Below are positions 44,521-54,627 of a stretch of DNA of 64,000 nucleotides, in pieces; position 1 is the stretch's first letter, and the number at the start of each line of letters is the position of its first letter. The notes beneath the pieces are model-generated. The model was given only the letters and a program-made list of their open reading frames with translations. It did no database searches and had not been told where the DNA came from. Source of the DNA: Prunus persica. Lineage: Eukaryota > Streptophyta > Magnoliopsida > Rosales > Rosaceae. The stretch is taken from contig NC_034014.1 of NCBI RefSeq assembly GCF_000346465.2, forward strand, positions 15,348,630 to 15,412,629, read 5' to 3'. The position numbers and the translations under genes are program-made.

Positions 44521-45036
44521 CTGCAAACTCTTTGCCTCCATCACTTTAGGGACTGGTTTGACTTCTTTCTTAACTGTGTCCGTCTTCATAGTTGCAAGGA
44601 ACGTCCGTTCGCCCTTCTTCCAAGACTTGGAAAATTGCATGGCTGACAAAAGCTTCGTCTCACCTTGTTGCCTCACTACTGGCACCATGCATGGCATTGT
44701 TCCACCCTGTGCAATGCACATAGTATTGTAAAATGGAATGGGAAATGCCTTTACCTTGTCCATGAACTTCATTCCTAGCACGACATCGTAGTCATCCATC
44801 GAGATCACGGAGAAGTCAGATACTCCCTTCCAAGTGGCAATGTGTAGCTCCACATCACGAGCTACTTCATCAATGGGCTTGGCAGTTGAATTCACCGTCT
44901 TCATACTGCCTGCTTCCTTTGAGACTCGACACCCAAGTATCTTTGCTTCCTGCACAGACATAAAGTTGTGCAAAGCACCTGTATCCACCAGGCAACGAGT
45001 TGTCTTGCCATTCACCATGGCGTCGACGAACATCAC
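44449..45036 (-). CDS. Aspartic protease region of the chromovirus
   Basis: Open frame of 195 codons with CLVDTGALHNFMS (active-site DTG), VELHIATWKGVSDFSVISMD, DYDVVLGMKFMD and the downstream GGTMPCMVPVV. Nothing essential appears lost in this domain. In the parent it is part of a gag-pol polyprotein, so the ATG at 45036 is not a true start. Confidence 0.8.
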   Translation of the reverse strand: MMFVDAMVNGKTTRCLVDTGALHNFMSVQEAKILGCRVSKEAGSMKTVNSTAKPIDEVARDVELHIATWKGVSDFSVISMDDYDVVLGMKFMDKVKAFPIPFYNTMCIAQGGTMPCMVPVVRQQGETKLLSAMQFSKSWKKGERTFLATMKTDTVKKEVKPVPKVMEAKSLQMSCLRSCPKPYHLGERWIMPSMS

Positions 45037-46281
45037 TCATTTAGCTTGAACCTGTGGTTGAGCTCCTTTGGCCTGCAAGGCATTGAAGCGATGAATGGCC
45101 CTCATTCCTGCTTCCCTGTCGGCCTCCTCTTCCTTCTCTTGGTTCATAGGATTCAGAGCTTTCTTTTGCGGACAATCCCGCATCATGTGCGCTCTATCGC
45201 ACAAGTAGCAAGCTAGCTTCGACTTGTATTTTCCCTTGTCACCTTTGTCATTCTTCTTCCAGGATGACTTGTGACTGTCAGACTTGTCTCCTGACTTGCT
45301 ACCCTCTTTTGGCTTGTTGTCTCTCCCAGCAGATCCATTGTTATCTTTCTTTTCTTTGAACTTGGAGTCGCCTTGATCACTCCTCTTGAACTCAACAAGA
45401 GACTCAGCTGCAGCAATAGCCTCTGACAAGGTTTGGATGTGTCTCCTTGGTAACTCCAGCTTGGCCCAATTTTGTAGGCCACTCATGAAGTACATGAGTT
45501 TGTCTTCATCTGCCATGCTAGGCACCTCGAACAATAGGTTGGTGAACGTGGCGACATAGTCCTTCACGCTCCCAGTTTGCTTTAGCCATCTCAGCTTCTC
45601 CTTTGCCTCATACTTGACATTCTCTGGATAGAAATGCAACATAATATCCTTATTAAAATCATCCCAAGTCTCAAGTGTAAACGTACCTTGTTCGATCTCC
45701 ATAGATCAATGACGCCACCACATGAGAGCATTATCGGCGAGAAACAACGTTTCCGTATTGATCTTGAGCTCATCATCCTCGAGCTTCAGATACTTGAAAT
45801 ACCTTTCGATATTTCACAAGAAAGTGTCCAGCTTCTTCGCCTCCCTCTTCCCATTATAGGACTTGGGCTTGAAAGAATCTAGCACCTTGGGTTCCTTCGG
45901 AGTCCTGGTCTTGTTCAAGACAGCTTCCTTGCACAAAGCCCAATCTCCCTTCACATCCTTCACCTCATCACGAAGCGAAGTAAGCTCCACTAAGAAGTGA
46001 TCCATCTTGGTTTGAACATCTAGCTTGATGCTGTCTAGCGCGGAGTTGAGGGCTTCCTGGAATTGGCCTTGAAGCTCTTCCACCACAGCTTCGAAGCCCG
46101 TCTTCGTAAGGACGTCCTCCTCGAGTCGCTGATCGAACTCGACCACGTCAATCGCCATCTTAGAAAGCCGCTTCTCCATTATGGCTACCACATGTCTAGA
46201 TCGTTCCCTATTTGATTTGCCCCCACGATCCATATTGACCTTGGACAGGTCTGTCTCCACATCTGATCCGCTCTTCGACAT
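45037..46281 (-). pseudogene. gag of the chromovirus
   Basis: Probable start at 46281 (MSKSGSDVETDLSK). The N-terminus has a coiled-coil-like stretch (VVEELQGQFQEALNSALDSI). The gag core includes ADNALMWWRH, WDDFNKDIMLHFYPENVKYE, LRWLKQTGSVKDYVATFTNL and FMSGLQNWAKLELPRRHIQT, ending in a CCHC-like knuckle CYLCDRAHMMRDC. Two TGA stops near 45813 and 45703 interrupt it, where the family has Trp and Arg. Each is explained by one transition. Confidence 0.85.
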
Positions 46282-46320
46282 GCTTCTTCGAATGATTCGA
46301 GCTTTCGCTCTGATACCAAC

Positions 46321-46744
46321 TGTCAAGGGATGACTTTTTCGGAGTCTTCCTTACGTGCGGCCTTAGACTTGATCACCTCTCGAACAAGCTAAGACAGCCT
46401 CCTTCCTACAACACAAGATCGAACCAAGCAAAGAACAATCACAAGAGCAAGAACACAATAAGAACGCTTAAGAAAGTTTGGGAGAATATATGCTTGTATT
46501 GCTACTCAATGCTTTACAAGTTGTGAGGTGAGGATACACATTGTGTCATCCTCCTTATATACTTTCTCTATCCCGCCTACCATCATGGTAGGTGGCTAAG
46601 ATACAATGTCACCTACCGGCACCTACCAACTACTGTTACCAACCGTAGTCTACCTACTACTGTACAACGAATCTGGACATGTGGGCTAAGAGGTCTAGCA
46701 TGATCAATCCAACGGGTTGGGCCTTGAACATGCGGGCCGTGACA
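46321..46744 (-). repeat. Chromovirus 5' LTR
   Basis: Partner of 42942-43365. The minus-strand primer site TGGTATCAGAGCG follows its end with a two-base gap. Confidence 0.9.
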
Positions 46745-46847
46745 CTAGGCTGGCCTTTGTAGCGGTGGGCATTATTCCAAGACTAGGCTACCTTTTTCCC
46801 TGACAAAAGACCCCCACTAGAAGAGCTCTAAGGACAAATAGGAGGGC

Positions 46848-47040
46848 ACAAAGACAAAATGGTCCAGCACCTTCAAATTGGACAAACCAGTCCACTCACT
46901 GTCCTAAATGAAATAACTCTTATGTCACTCACTGAGAGTGACATTGAGCAACTCTCGTGTTTCATGTCATTGTCGGACAGTAACTGGACCGGTTTGTCCA
47001 ATTTTGGAGCTGCTGGACCATTTTAACATTTTGTCTTGTG
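46848..47040. mobile_element. MITE with about 60-bp inverted ends
   Basis: The left arm contains GACAAAATGGTCCAGCA and TTGGACAAACCAGTCCA. The right arm contains the inverted forms (TGGACCGGTTTGTCCAA, GCTGGACCATTTT, ATTTTGTC) with small indels. No coding. Ends are assigned by where pairing stops. Confidence 0.75.
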
Positions 47041-48364
47041 TAAAGGATTTTTTAATCATTTTTCTGAAAATTTTCATATTGGGTTGGGTTGCTCCATGCG
47101 TCATCCAGGCACGAACCCAATATTCAAAAATAATTAAGGCTAACTTTTAAGTCAACCTTTTACATCAGAGAGTTTCTATTAAAATTTCGGCATAGTGTTT
47201 TATGACATTTTTCCAATTTGTTTATAACTTGTTAAACACTTTTATTAAAAAAAGTAAAGGTTTAGGGTTTAGGCCAAAAACATAAAACACTGAGAATGTT
47301 TTCATAAAATGAAAATAACTGCAGGTGTACATGTAGAAAACAGAATTTTTAAATAAAAAAACAAAACAAAAAAAGATGTTTCATTCTCACGGGTAATGCT
47401 CAAAATAGGGGAGGTTGAAAAAGAATAGTTGCTGCTGCTCATTCTTGTCAATCTTCTCTCCCCATCAGACCAAAAAATAAAAATCTTCTCTCCCCCTCAT
47501 TCACCCTTCTCTTCTCTCTCCCTTTCTCAACCACCACCCAATAGCCACTATAGGCCAATCGAACCACAATCACCACAACAGACCAGCCAACTGCTAATCG
47601 CACCACCACCCAGTCGAACCCAATTGACCCTACCATCAATACCACCACCCACTCAGCAAATTGCAAGGGAGGAGAGAGAGAGAGAGAGAGAGTATCAGGC
47701 CTTGGATGGGAAAGAAGAAGAAAAGAGAAAGGAGAGAAGAGGAAGAAAGAAAGGAGGAGGAGAAAAAAGAAAAAGAAAGGGATGGTGTCGGCTGAAAAAA
47801 TAGAAAAAATAGGAAAAATAAAACAAAAAATAAAAGAGATGAAGATATTTTAACTTTTAAAAAATAATATAATTTTTTATTTGTTAAATTATACATTTTT
47901 AAAATATTTTTTTGGAACATAAATTTGCAAAAATACACTTGAAAAATAACTCATATATTATTATTCTCAAATTGTACTACCAGACACGTTTCCATTGTTT
48001 TTGTTTCCTGAATATGTTTTCTAATTAATCTACCAAAAGCATTTTCAATTCCTGAAAATGCAAATTCGTTTTCTTGTTTTTATTCTCTGAAAATATTCTA
48101 AGAAAACGTTCTCTGAAAACACTACCAAAAGGGCCTTAAGTGTACAAGAAAAAGAGAAAAAAGACATTTGGGTGGGCCCTCACATGTGAGATGGTGGAGA
48201 TGGAGCACACGGGGTGACTCAGGGAGATAAAACCAGATTGGGTGGAGTGGCTAGGTATGTTTTTATTTTTTTATTTTTCACAAGGCTGGGTCGGAGTATA
48301 TAGGTAGGGGAGAATTTCAAAAAAATTGGGTAGGGCTCCTAGACAGGGCTCGACTCGTGCCTGG
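47041..48364. other. Non-coding interval with GA microsatellite and purine tract
   Basis: Pyrimidine-rich stretch at 47450-47530, (GA)n at about 47670-47692, and a purine-rich block to about 47800. The segment 47960-48140 ends in CACTACCAAAAGGGCC, a phrase often found at hAT-type MITE ends, but no partner end was verified. No credible gene. Confidence 0.4.
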
Positions 48365-49960
48365 TGTTGAGGCTCAGAAATTCAAGGCTGGGCCCAAATA
48401 TATTCCCGGCCCAATACGACACTTTACTAAGAGGAAATCCGACTTGGGTACGCAAGAGTTCATTGTATGCGCTCACATGAGTTAGCGTCCACGTGCCACG
48501 CCAAGCAAATACGTAACCCGTCATGCCAAAAAGTCATAAAAGCCCATAAAATGTACCAGCTCTATGAACCCATGCTTATTATCCCGTCAAGTGTCGTTTC
48601 GGCCCGATCATATCCCTTTACAATACGGCAAAATTCGAGCACGAACATGCCAAACAACATGCAATGCCAAGCGAAAAACCTTTATTTTGCACCTAGCCAC
48701 GCAACAAGCTTAAGTGTGCACAAACCACGCAAATGTCCGGGGCTTACTGACTAGGTTGTCGTATGGATGGTTACGAGTATTCACGAGGCCCATTGATGGG
48801 CCAAGAAATGGAAGTTTTGGGCTACTTAGGAGCCCCAAAACTCGAGCCCATTTCTTGAGCCTAAATATGTGGCTAAGTATGAAAGAGAGAAAAATGGCCT
48901 ATCACCTTAGTAAATTGGCCCATCGCTTTAGTAAATTAGCCCATCACCTTAGGAAGTGGCCCAACAACTTAGAAAATATCTCAAGAAGCCTCCAGCACAT
49001 GGTCAAAGCCAAATCCAAGACAGACCATCTGTAAAACCAAAGGATATTTGCGTGTGCAGGCTGCTGGGAGTAAAACACCTTTTAGACCAACACCTTTACC
49101 CACTTTTTTCTCCTACCAACTCTTGCCATAAAATAAGGGAGGAAAGAAGGAGAGAGTGTTGCCAGAGATAGGAGTTTGTCACAAGGACAGCTGCGGGAAG
49201 ACTCTAGAGCTCCAAAAAATATTGTCTCTGTGTGTTTGGATTAGAGGGATTTCACAAAATGGGGATGAATCAAAGGAAGAGAAGAGGAATGGAAGGGGAG
49301 GCTTGGGAGATTTGGGAAGAACCAGCTAGGGTTTCTTGGGAAGGAGGAGCTTCCAGCGCCTATAAAAGAAGGCATCTCCTACCCAACAAATCACCACGTC
49401 CAGAGAGAGCAAGCATCCTCTCTCATTATTAGAACCCTTCAATTTCAAGCTCTATCCTCCCATATCCTTCCTTTTTCTCCTTTGGAAAACCCTCCAAGAG
49501 CGGGACGAAGCTTTCGTCAAGCTGCTCGAAATTTGCTTAAGTCACCTATGCTCCCACCCTCATCTTTTCCTCTCTTCCCTCAACAAGTCTTCCCAAAATT
49601 CCCTCTTTCCTTGCTTTGAACCTCTATTTCTCATTGGATATCCAAGCTTTCTCTCTCTAATGCTAAACTTATAAATGCTCAGCTCCCATGCCACAAGCTT
49701 CTCAAGCCAAGCCAAATTATTCATCTGTAATCAGCTGTTGGTTTTCTTGGTGAAGGAAACCAAAGTGCTTCCTAAGGCTCCACAAACCTTTCGAAGCACT
49801 CTCGGAGCCTGATTCTTGAACTCAGACACAGGGAAAACTCCACCCATTTGCTCTTTACAACAGCCCATGCCCATATGTAGCTGCTGGAACAAAAAAGCTC
49901 CTACACCTAGCGGCAACTCACCCCTTTTAAATTTGTAATTTTCATTTATTCTACAGAACT
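48365..49960 (+). repeat. LTR-like block with TATA box; inverted relative at 60640-61437
   Basis: Begins TGTTGAGGCTCAG. The first 400 bp match 61437-61000 inverted, including AAGGCTGGGCCCAAATAT. At 48900-48975 there are short tandem units (CCCATCACCTTAG-like), which the relative also has. A TATA box at 49361 followed by GAGAGAGC makes this an LTR with U3 and R. The right boundary is not defined, and no target duplication was found. Confidence 0.6.
49361..49368 (+). promoter_or_regulatory. TATA box in the LTR-like block
   Basis: TATAAAAG preceded by GC-rich GCGCC and followed about 30 bp later by a CA/CC start-like region. Confidence 0.55.
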
Positions 49961-50527
49961 TCAAACTAAATTTTATGGGGTTTTAATCTAAATGGTCCCC
50001 CAACTTTTGCTCGAGTATCATTTTGGTCCACCAACTAAATTTTCAATTCAATAATCTTCCAACTCTCAATTTGGTAAAAATTCTATCAATTATTTCGTCT
50101 TTTTAGGGGCAAAGCCATCTCTCATCCCCTTCATCTCCCCCTTTCCCTCTCTCCCTCCCCCTCTCCTTTCTTTATGGAAACAGCGACAAGTGCATCTTAA
50201 ACCGATCTCTGGTCTTCTTCCAATCATGGATGTAAACCCCAAAAATGGCACATAGTCTACCTCAAAAACACTGCGAGTCCACTCCTCTCGAACTCAGATG
50301 GCTCCAATTTCTCCCGGATGCACTTATCCAACTCAAATGGCTCCAATTTCTCGCAGTTCCTGGTGAGGATGTGCTTGAGCTCCAAGACAGAGAGGAAGTC
50401 GATGGAGTGCGGTCGATGGAGTGCTTATTGAGGACCTTAAAGGTGTCCTGAAGCCGGTGGTTTCTCCTCTTTTTCTATTGGAATTGTCAGGGAAGGAATT
50501 TGAAACCGTGGCATTTGTCGGGCTTCC
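49961..50527. other. Non-coding interval with a duplicated 20-bp phrase
   Basis: The phrase ATGGCTCCAATTTCTC occurs twice at 50299 and 50338. Short frames on both strands span it, but I recognise no protein. It may be a fragment of a host exon. Confidence 0.3.
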
Positions 50528-51589
50528 GGGTATGGACCTACTTACAGGACCCGACCCAAATTTCACTTTGGATTCTGAGTCGAACCCTGTACGTGTCCGA
50601 CACCTGGCTAATACCGAGCACAAAAGACCAAATTGCCCTCCTAACCAAAATCTAAAGGAATTCAAGTATGACTTATGCCGAAAATTCGGCAGAGTCCCCC
50701 TTGTAAATTGAACATTTCCCAAAAATATTCCACCTATAAAACAAGAATATATGTTTATATAACCCATCTGCTAGCATGCATTAAATCATATCCAAGCAAT
50801 CATGAAACATATCACTCTGGTCTTAGGCCTCAATAAATCAAATCAAATAAATTATCTTACTAACAACATTTAATTCAATTTCTTTTAACATTCTCGGGGC
50901 AATATTTGATTCATAATAACTCAGCTGGACTAGTTTTAGTTACTCGACCTCGTGGCTGCACCTAGAACCCTAGGTTGCCTATGTACCCTTAATAAGGGAT
51001 CAAGCCACACGTAGTTTTAATATTTCATCTCAGCTTCCTGGCATTACTCACTTGGCAATATATAATTAAATAAATGAATAAAAGCATTTAGATTTGGGCA
51101 ATTACACTTGGAAAGCCATAACTATCCATTTCCTTGTGACACCATTGGTGACACGTCCTGCCCTGTAATCCTCGTTGGACTCAGGAGACATCTGATTAAC
51201 CTGATCCGCAATCCTCGCTCCCACGGTCTGGATATATCTAAGAATCCTGGGGCAAAATATACTAGAAAAACTTAAGCTATTTAATACTATATAAAATGAT
51301 GCATGATAAAGATAAATAAACATAATAAAATAAAATAAAGATTTATAAGCTTCGAACACCCTTGTATCGAACTCACGTAAAGTTCATAAATAAATAAATA
51401 TATAAATAAATATATTTATATATATATATCAATAACTTGATTAGAATATATATATTTCCATTTATCGCTTGTAAAACAAATGTGACGCTTAAGAAAATAA
51501 TGGTAACTATATAAAATCCTCAATTTAGTTTAAAAGCATCTCATAACTTAAATTCTCTCCACCTAGGCGTACTCCCATTTCTAATCCGT

Positions 51590-51830
51590 CAATTCCATAT
51601 ATCCGTCAATTCCAATAATAATCCGTCAATTCCAATGTTAGTCCATCAATTCCATCCTCACAGGCCTCAGAAACACAAAGTTAACCGAGCCGCGTCCTCG
51701 CAGGTCTCGAAAACACAAAGTTAACCAAGCCGTGTCCTCGCAGGCCTCAGGGGACCATTAGTCTGCTTGAGCTGCAATCCTTGCAGGCCTCGGAGATACC
51801 AGATCAACCGAGCCGCAATCCTCGCACCAC
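51590..51830. repeat. Two short tandem arrays
   Basis: First, four or five units of ATCCGTCAATTCCA (51585-51655). Then about four units of 45-60 bp containing CCTCGCAGGCCTC and TTAACCGAGCCG (51655-51830), each diverged. Confidence 0.75.
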
Positions 51831-52867
51831 ACAGTTTAGGCATCCCAGAAACTTGTGGAGCATTATCATAAATAACAAACTGTCTTAAGACAACTTGGGG
51901 GGTACCTTCGTGGTGGGTTTGAAAACCATAACCCGTCATTTATATAAACTTTCAATAAATTGGTTCTCAACTAAACTTAAAATAAATATATATGCCACCA
52001 TTTGATAAAAGCCACGGGCTATGATTCATTCTTTTCAACTATTGAATATATGTATTAACTACTTAGCTAGTTTATTAACCATATCGATCACTGATTAAAA
52101 TACCGTTCAAACATTACATTTATAATCTTACAACACAATTAGTCATATGAGTATATAAACAGGTGGTAAATAACTGATAAATAAATACTCATACTCTTAG
52201 AGGTTTCCTCAGCTTCACTTAAGCATTAATACCAAACACTGAAATAATCCCTTAGATATATCCTTGCATAGTGGAATATGCTTCCAATTATGCGTGCCCG
52301 CTTTTCCCAAGGTTTAGAGCGGTCTAAAAGTGCTTCGAGACTTAAAAGCAATAAAGTCCCAAAAAGTCAACTCGGGACCCCGTGGGGTCCACGACCTCAA
52401 AATTCTGATCCGAAAGTCGCTATAGGTTCCAATATGTCTAGGACACATGTCCCGAGAGTTTGGTCTCGATCGGACGGTCGGATTGATCACGATCGCACGA
52501 TTGGACGGTTTCTATAACCCTAGCCTTAGGGTTGGCCTTTTCGGAGTATTTGGGACTCCGATTCACGATCCTGGAATTATCTAGATCAAGATATATGAAA
52601 ATAACTACGATCCAACCACTCAAACGTATCGAACCCGGAATCCGCACAATATGCGAGGACCGTTTGGGGTTCAATCATTGTCTGAAATGAAATCCGAAAG
52701 TACCTACGCGCTTGTGAGGACCAGGAGATCCTTATAGAACCTATTGCCGGTCCAAACCCTAGCCCATGCACCACCGCACGCACCAGCAGTGCGTGGGTGT
52801 CGTGAATAAATTTCGGCGACTGGAAACATTCCAAACCGCTGGACAAGATTCCTACCCTAGGTCCAGG

Positions 52868-52970
52868 ACATCAATTAGAGTCACTTTTGTTCTTGGACCA
52901 AAGCCAAAAACTAACATCAATTAGAGTCACTTTTATTCTTGGACCAAAGCCAAAAACTAACCGGAGCAAA
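52868..52970. repeat. 51-bp tandem duplication
   Basis: Two adjacent units start ACATCAATTAGAGTCAC and end GCCAAAAACTAAC, differing at one base. Confidence 0.9.
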
Positions 52971-53690
52971 GCTGAAACCGTCGACATAATATGGGTATAT
53001 GGGACAATCTGTAAAACTTCAAAATCGATCTTCAATACCTACATAAATGGATAGAGCACGAAGAGTAGATGAAGTTTCATACCTTACTCGACGGATTCCA
53101 TGGCCGAGATCGCCGAAAAATGCAAAAATACTGCCGGAAAAAGCCTAACCATTCCTCAGCTTCGATTCGAGCTCATCATTAGCCAATTGGATCGGGTCTT
53201 AGGTGGGTTTTATAGAGGAGGACGATATGAACACTTTTCATGAAGGTAGCGTGGCCATCTGGTGAACGATAACGTCGAATTTGTGGCTTGGAAGTCGAAC
53301 AGTCACTGTTGCTATAGTGATTGTCGAAAAACAAAGAAGAAGAAAAAATGGCTGAAGCTCCTGGGGGAGGAAGGAGGAGAGAAAAATAAAAAGAGTTCGG
53401 GTACTGTAATGTGTACTGTAGCAATAAGAAATTTAAAAATTCTCATTATGTCCTTTTCGTTTTTAGACCTTTTCTCCTTCGTTACAATTCGGAATTGGGA
53501 GTGCTGCATGTCTACGAACTCATATCGTCGAGCTCTACGCAAAGGTACCACCCAAATCCCCAAATTTCTTCTTGGTAAAATAGTCAACTTTAAACCTAAT
53601 AAAATATTCTAGGGGTAAAATTGTCTTTTCTCAAAATAAATAAATAAATAATTAAAATTTAATTAAAGACCGAGTTGTTACACCTACGGG

Positions 53691-54149
53691 TACCAGTGGT
53701 TGTCTTTCTTTTTCTCGCGTTTTCTTCAGGGTGGCTTGTATTTTTTGTGGAAATTGGATTAGATGGGATCTGAGTTGGATCAGTAGAAGATTGCTTCTTC
53801 TTCTTCTTCATCAAGGGAGTTGTTCCTGCTTAGAATCTCGAATAACATATTTTGATAGGGGAAGAGGCAGGGGTAGGGGTGGTTGGGCACGCGGCAAGGT
53901 TATGGGTGGGTGAGGTCGTGGTGGGGCCGACTGGTTGAGGAGGAGAGAGGGCGAAAGATTTTTTATGTTTTGAATTTTCAATTAGAATTTTTTTAAATTC
54001 ATATAATTTATCCTTTTTTTTTTATTTGTAATATTTTAAAATTTTTAACTTTAATTTTTAATTACCTTATTAATATTTTAGTTCATATGGACGGTTTTAC
54101 CCCTAAATTTAACGGTGAAAATGAAGACTTTTGTTTGTGCTCAAAATGG
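53691..54149. other. Non-coding interval
   Basis: A (TTC)n stretch at about 53790-53810 and a G-rich run at 53860-53940. No recognisable gene. Confidence 0.35.
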
Positions 54150-54283
54150 CCCGGCCAATATTGAATCCAACTTGGTGATGAGATGTGTGGAGTCTTCAGA
54201 AATTTAGAAGGCTAAGGTCTTCGGTAAGGGGAGAACCTGCAGAAGACAAAATGGAGAAGCAATCGTTAAGCTTCGGACACCAA
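54150..54283 (-). other. Leader-like sequence with primer-site-like start
   Basis: On the minus strand, directly after the LTR end, it reads TTGGTGTCCGAAGC, a form compatible with a tRNA primer site (TGG start). About 130 bp of leader follow, cut off near 54150. It would belong to an element whose body lay to the left. Confidence 0.45.
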
Positions 54284-54627
54284 TGTAATGCCGGCCGAAG
54301 GCTCTCCGATGCTTAAGTCAGCTACAAGTGGTAACTTTGGCAGAGTAACAGTAAATGTGAGAAAGTAGTTACCTTTTTTACTAGGGTACTGTTCCCTATT
54401 TATAGGAAAGTGAAAAGTGGGAGGTTTGCACAAAGTTTCAATGTGCGACTTTGTGCAGGTCGCCGTGGTGGCGACACGTGTCCTGGGGATTAAGTTTGGC
54501 AATTAGGAGCTTCGGCAGGTGTCTGGCACCTCGGAAGTGTGTCTTCCTTCGGCAGGGAAGAAGGTGTGGCTACCTTGGTTCTAGTCGCTTTGATGCTAGG
54601 TATGCTAGGTTGATTATGGTGTAAACA
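54284..54627 (-). repeat. LTR of 344 bp with internal minus-strand TATA box
   Basis: On the plus strand it runs from TGTAATGCCGG to GTGTAAACA, so TG..CA in both directions. On the minus strand TATAAATA lies at 54397-54404, about 225 bp from the LTR start, a normal U3 length. On the right, the minus strand reads ACTTGGGGGACTAC just before the LTR, a good polypurine tract. On the left is a primer-site-like sequence. Confidence 0.65.
54397..54404 (-). promoter_or_regulatory. TATA box of the 344-bp LTR
   Basis: TATAAATA on the minus strand, followed about 30 bp downstream by a plausible start region. Confidence 0.55.

Larger units (their letters stand above)
42942..46744 (-). mobile_element. Chromovirus (Ty3/gypsy) deletion derivative, 3.8 kb
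   Basis: LTRs at 42942-43365 and 46321-46744, 424 bp each, run from TGTCA to GTGACA. By eye they differ at about 17 positions, so roughly 96% identical. CTAG flanks both sides (4 bp). The element reads on the minus strand: primer site TGGTATCAGAGCG after the upper LTR, then gag, protease, the start of RT fused to RNase H, remnants of integrase, chromodomain, and the purine tract TAGGTGGGGGAGAA. RT core and integrase core are deleted, so it is non-autonomous, but its ends remain suited to mobilisation. Confidence 0.9.
42614..46828. mobile_element. TAA-flanked MITE split by a chromovirus
   Basis: The left end is GATCACTTCCACCC preceded by TAA (42611-42613). The right end is AGAAGAGCTC followed by TAA (46829-46831). 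The left part 42614-42941 includes a stretch whose reverse complement matches the MITE at 62082-62418, around TATAAATACCTAGCCATG. The right part is 46745-46828. The PIF/Harbinger-type 3-bp target and the sibling copy support a single element of about 410 bp opened by the retrotransposon. Confidence 0.75.
50528..53690 (-). mobile_element. Large non-coding repeat, probable LARD or giant LTR
   Basis: About 3.1 kb without coding domains, in a uniform style distinct from its flanks. On the minus strand it would start TGTAACAACTCGG at about 53683, and a GGGTCCTGTAAG phrase lies near the other side. It includes a 16-bp unit array (51590-51660), a degenerate 40-odd-bp array (51655-51830) and a 51-bp duplication (52868-52970). 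Calling it a retrotransposon derivative is inference from size, repeat style and the TG start. Confidence 0.4.

Noticed and set aside
47429..47938. Frames on both strands near the GA repeat
   Set aside because: Low-complexity Pro/Ser/Lys/Glu composition without a domain.
51590..51830. CRISPR-like array
   Set aside because: Plant nuclear DNA; the units are diverged tandem repeats without uniform spacers.
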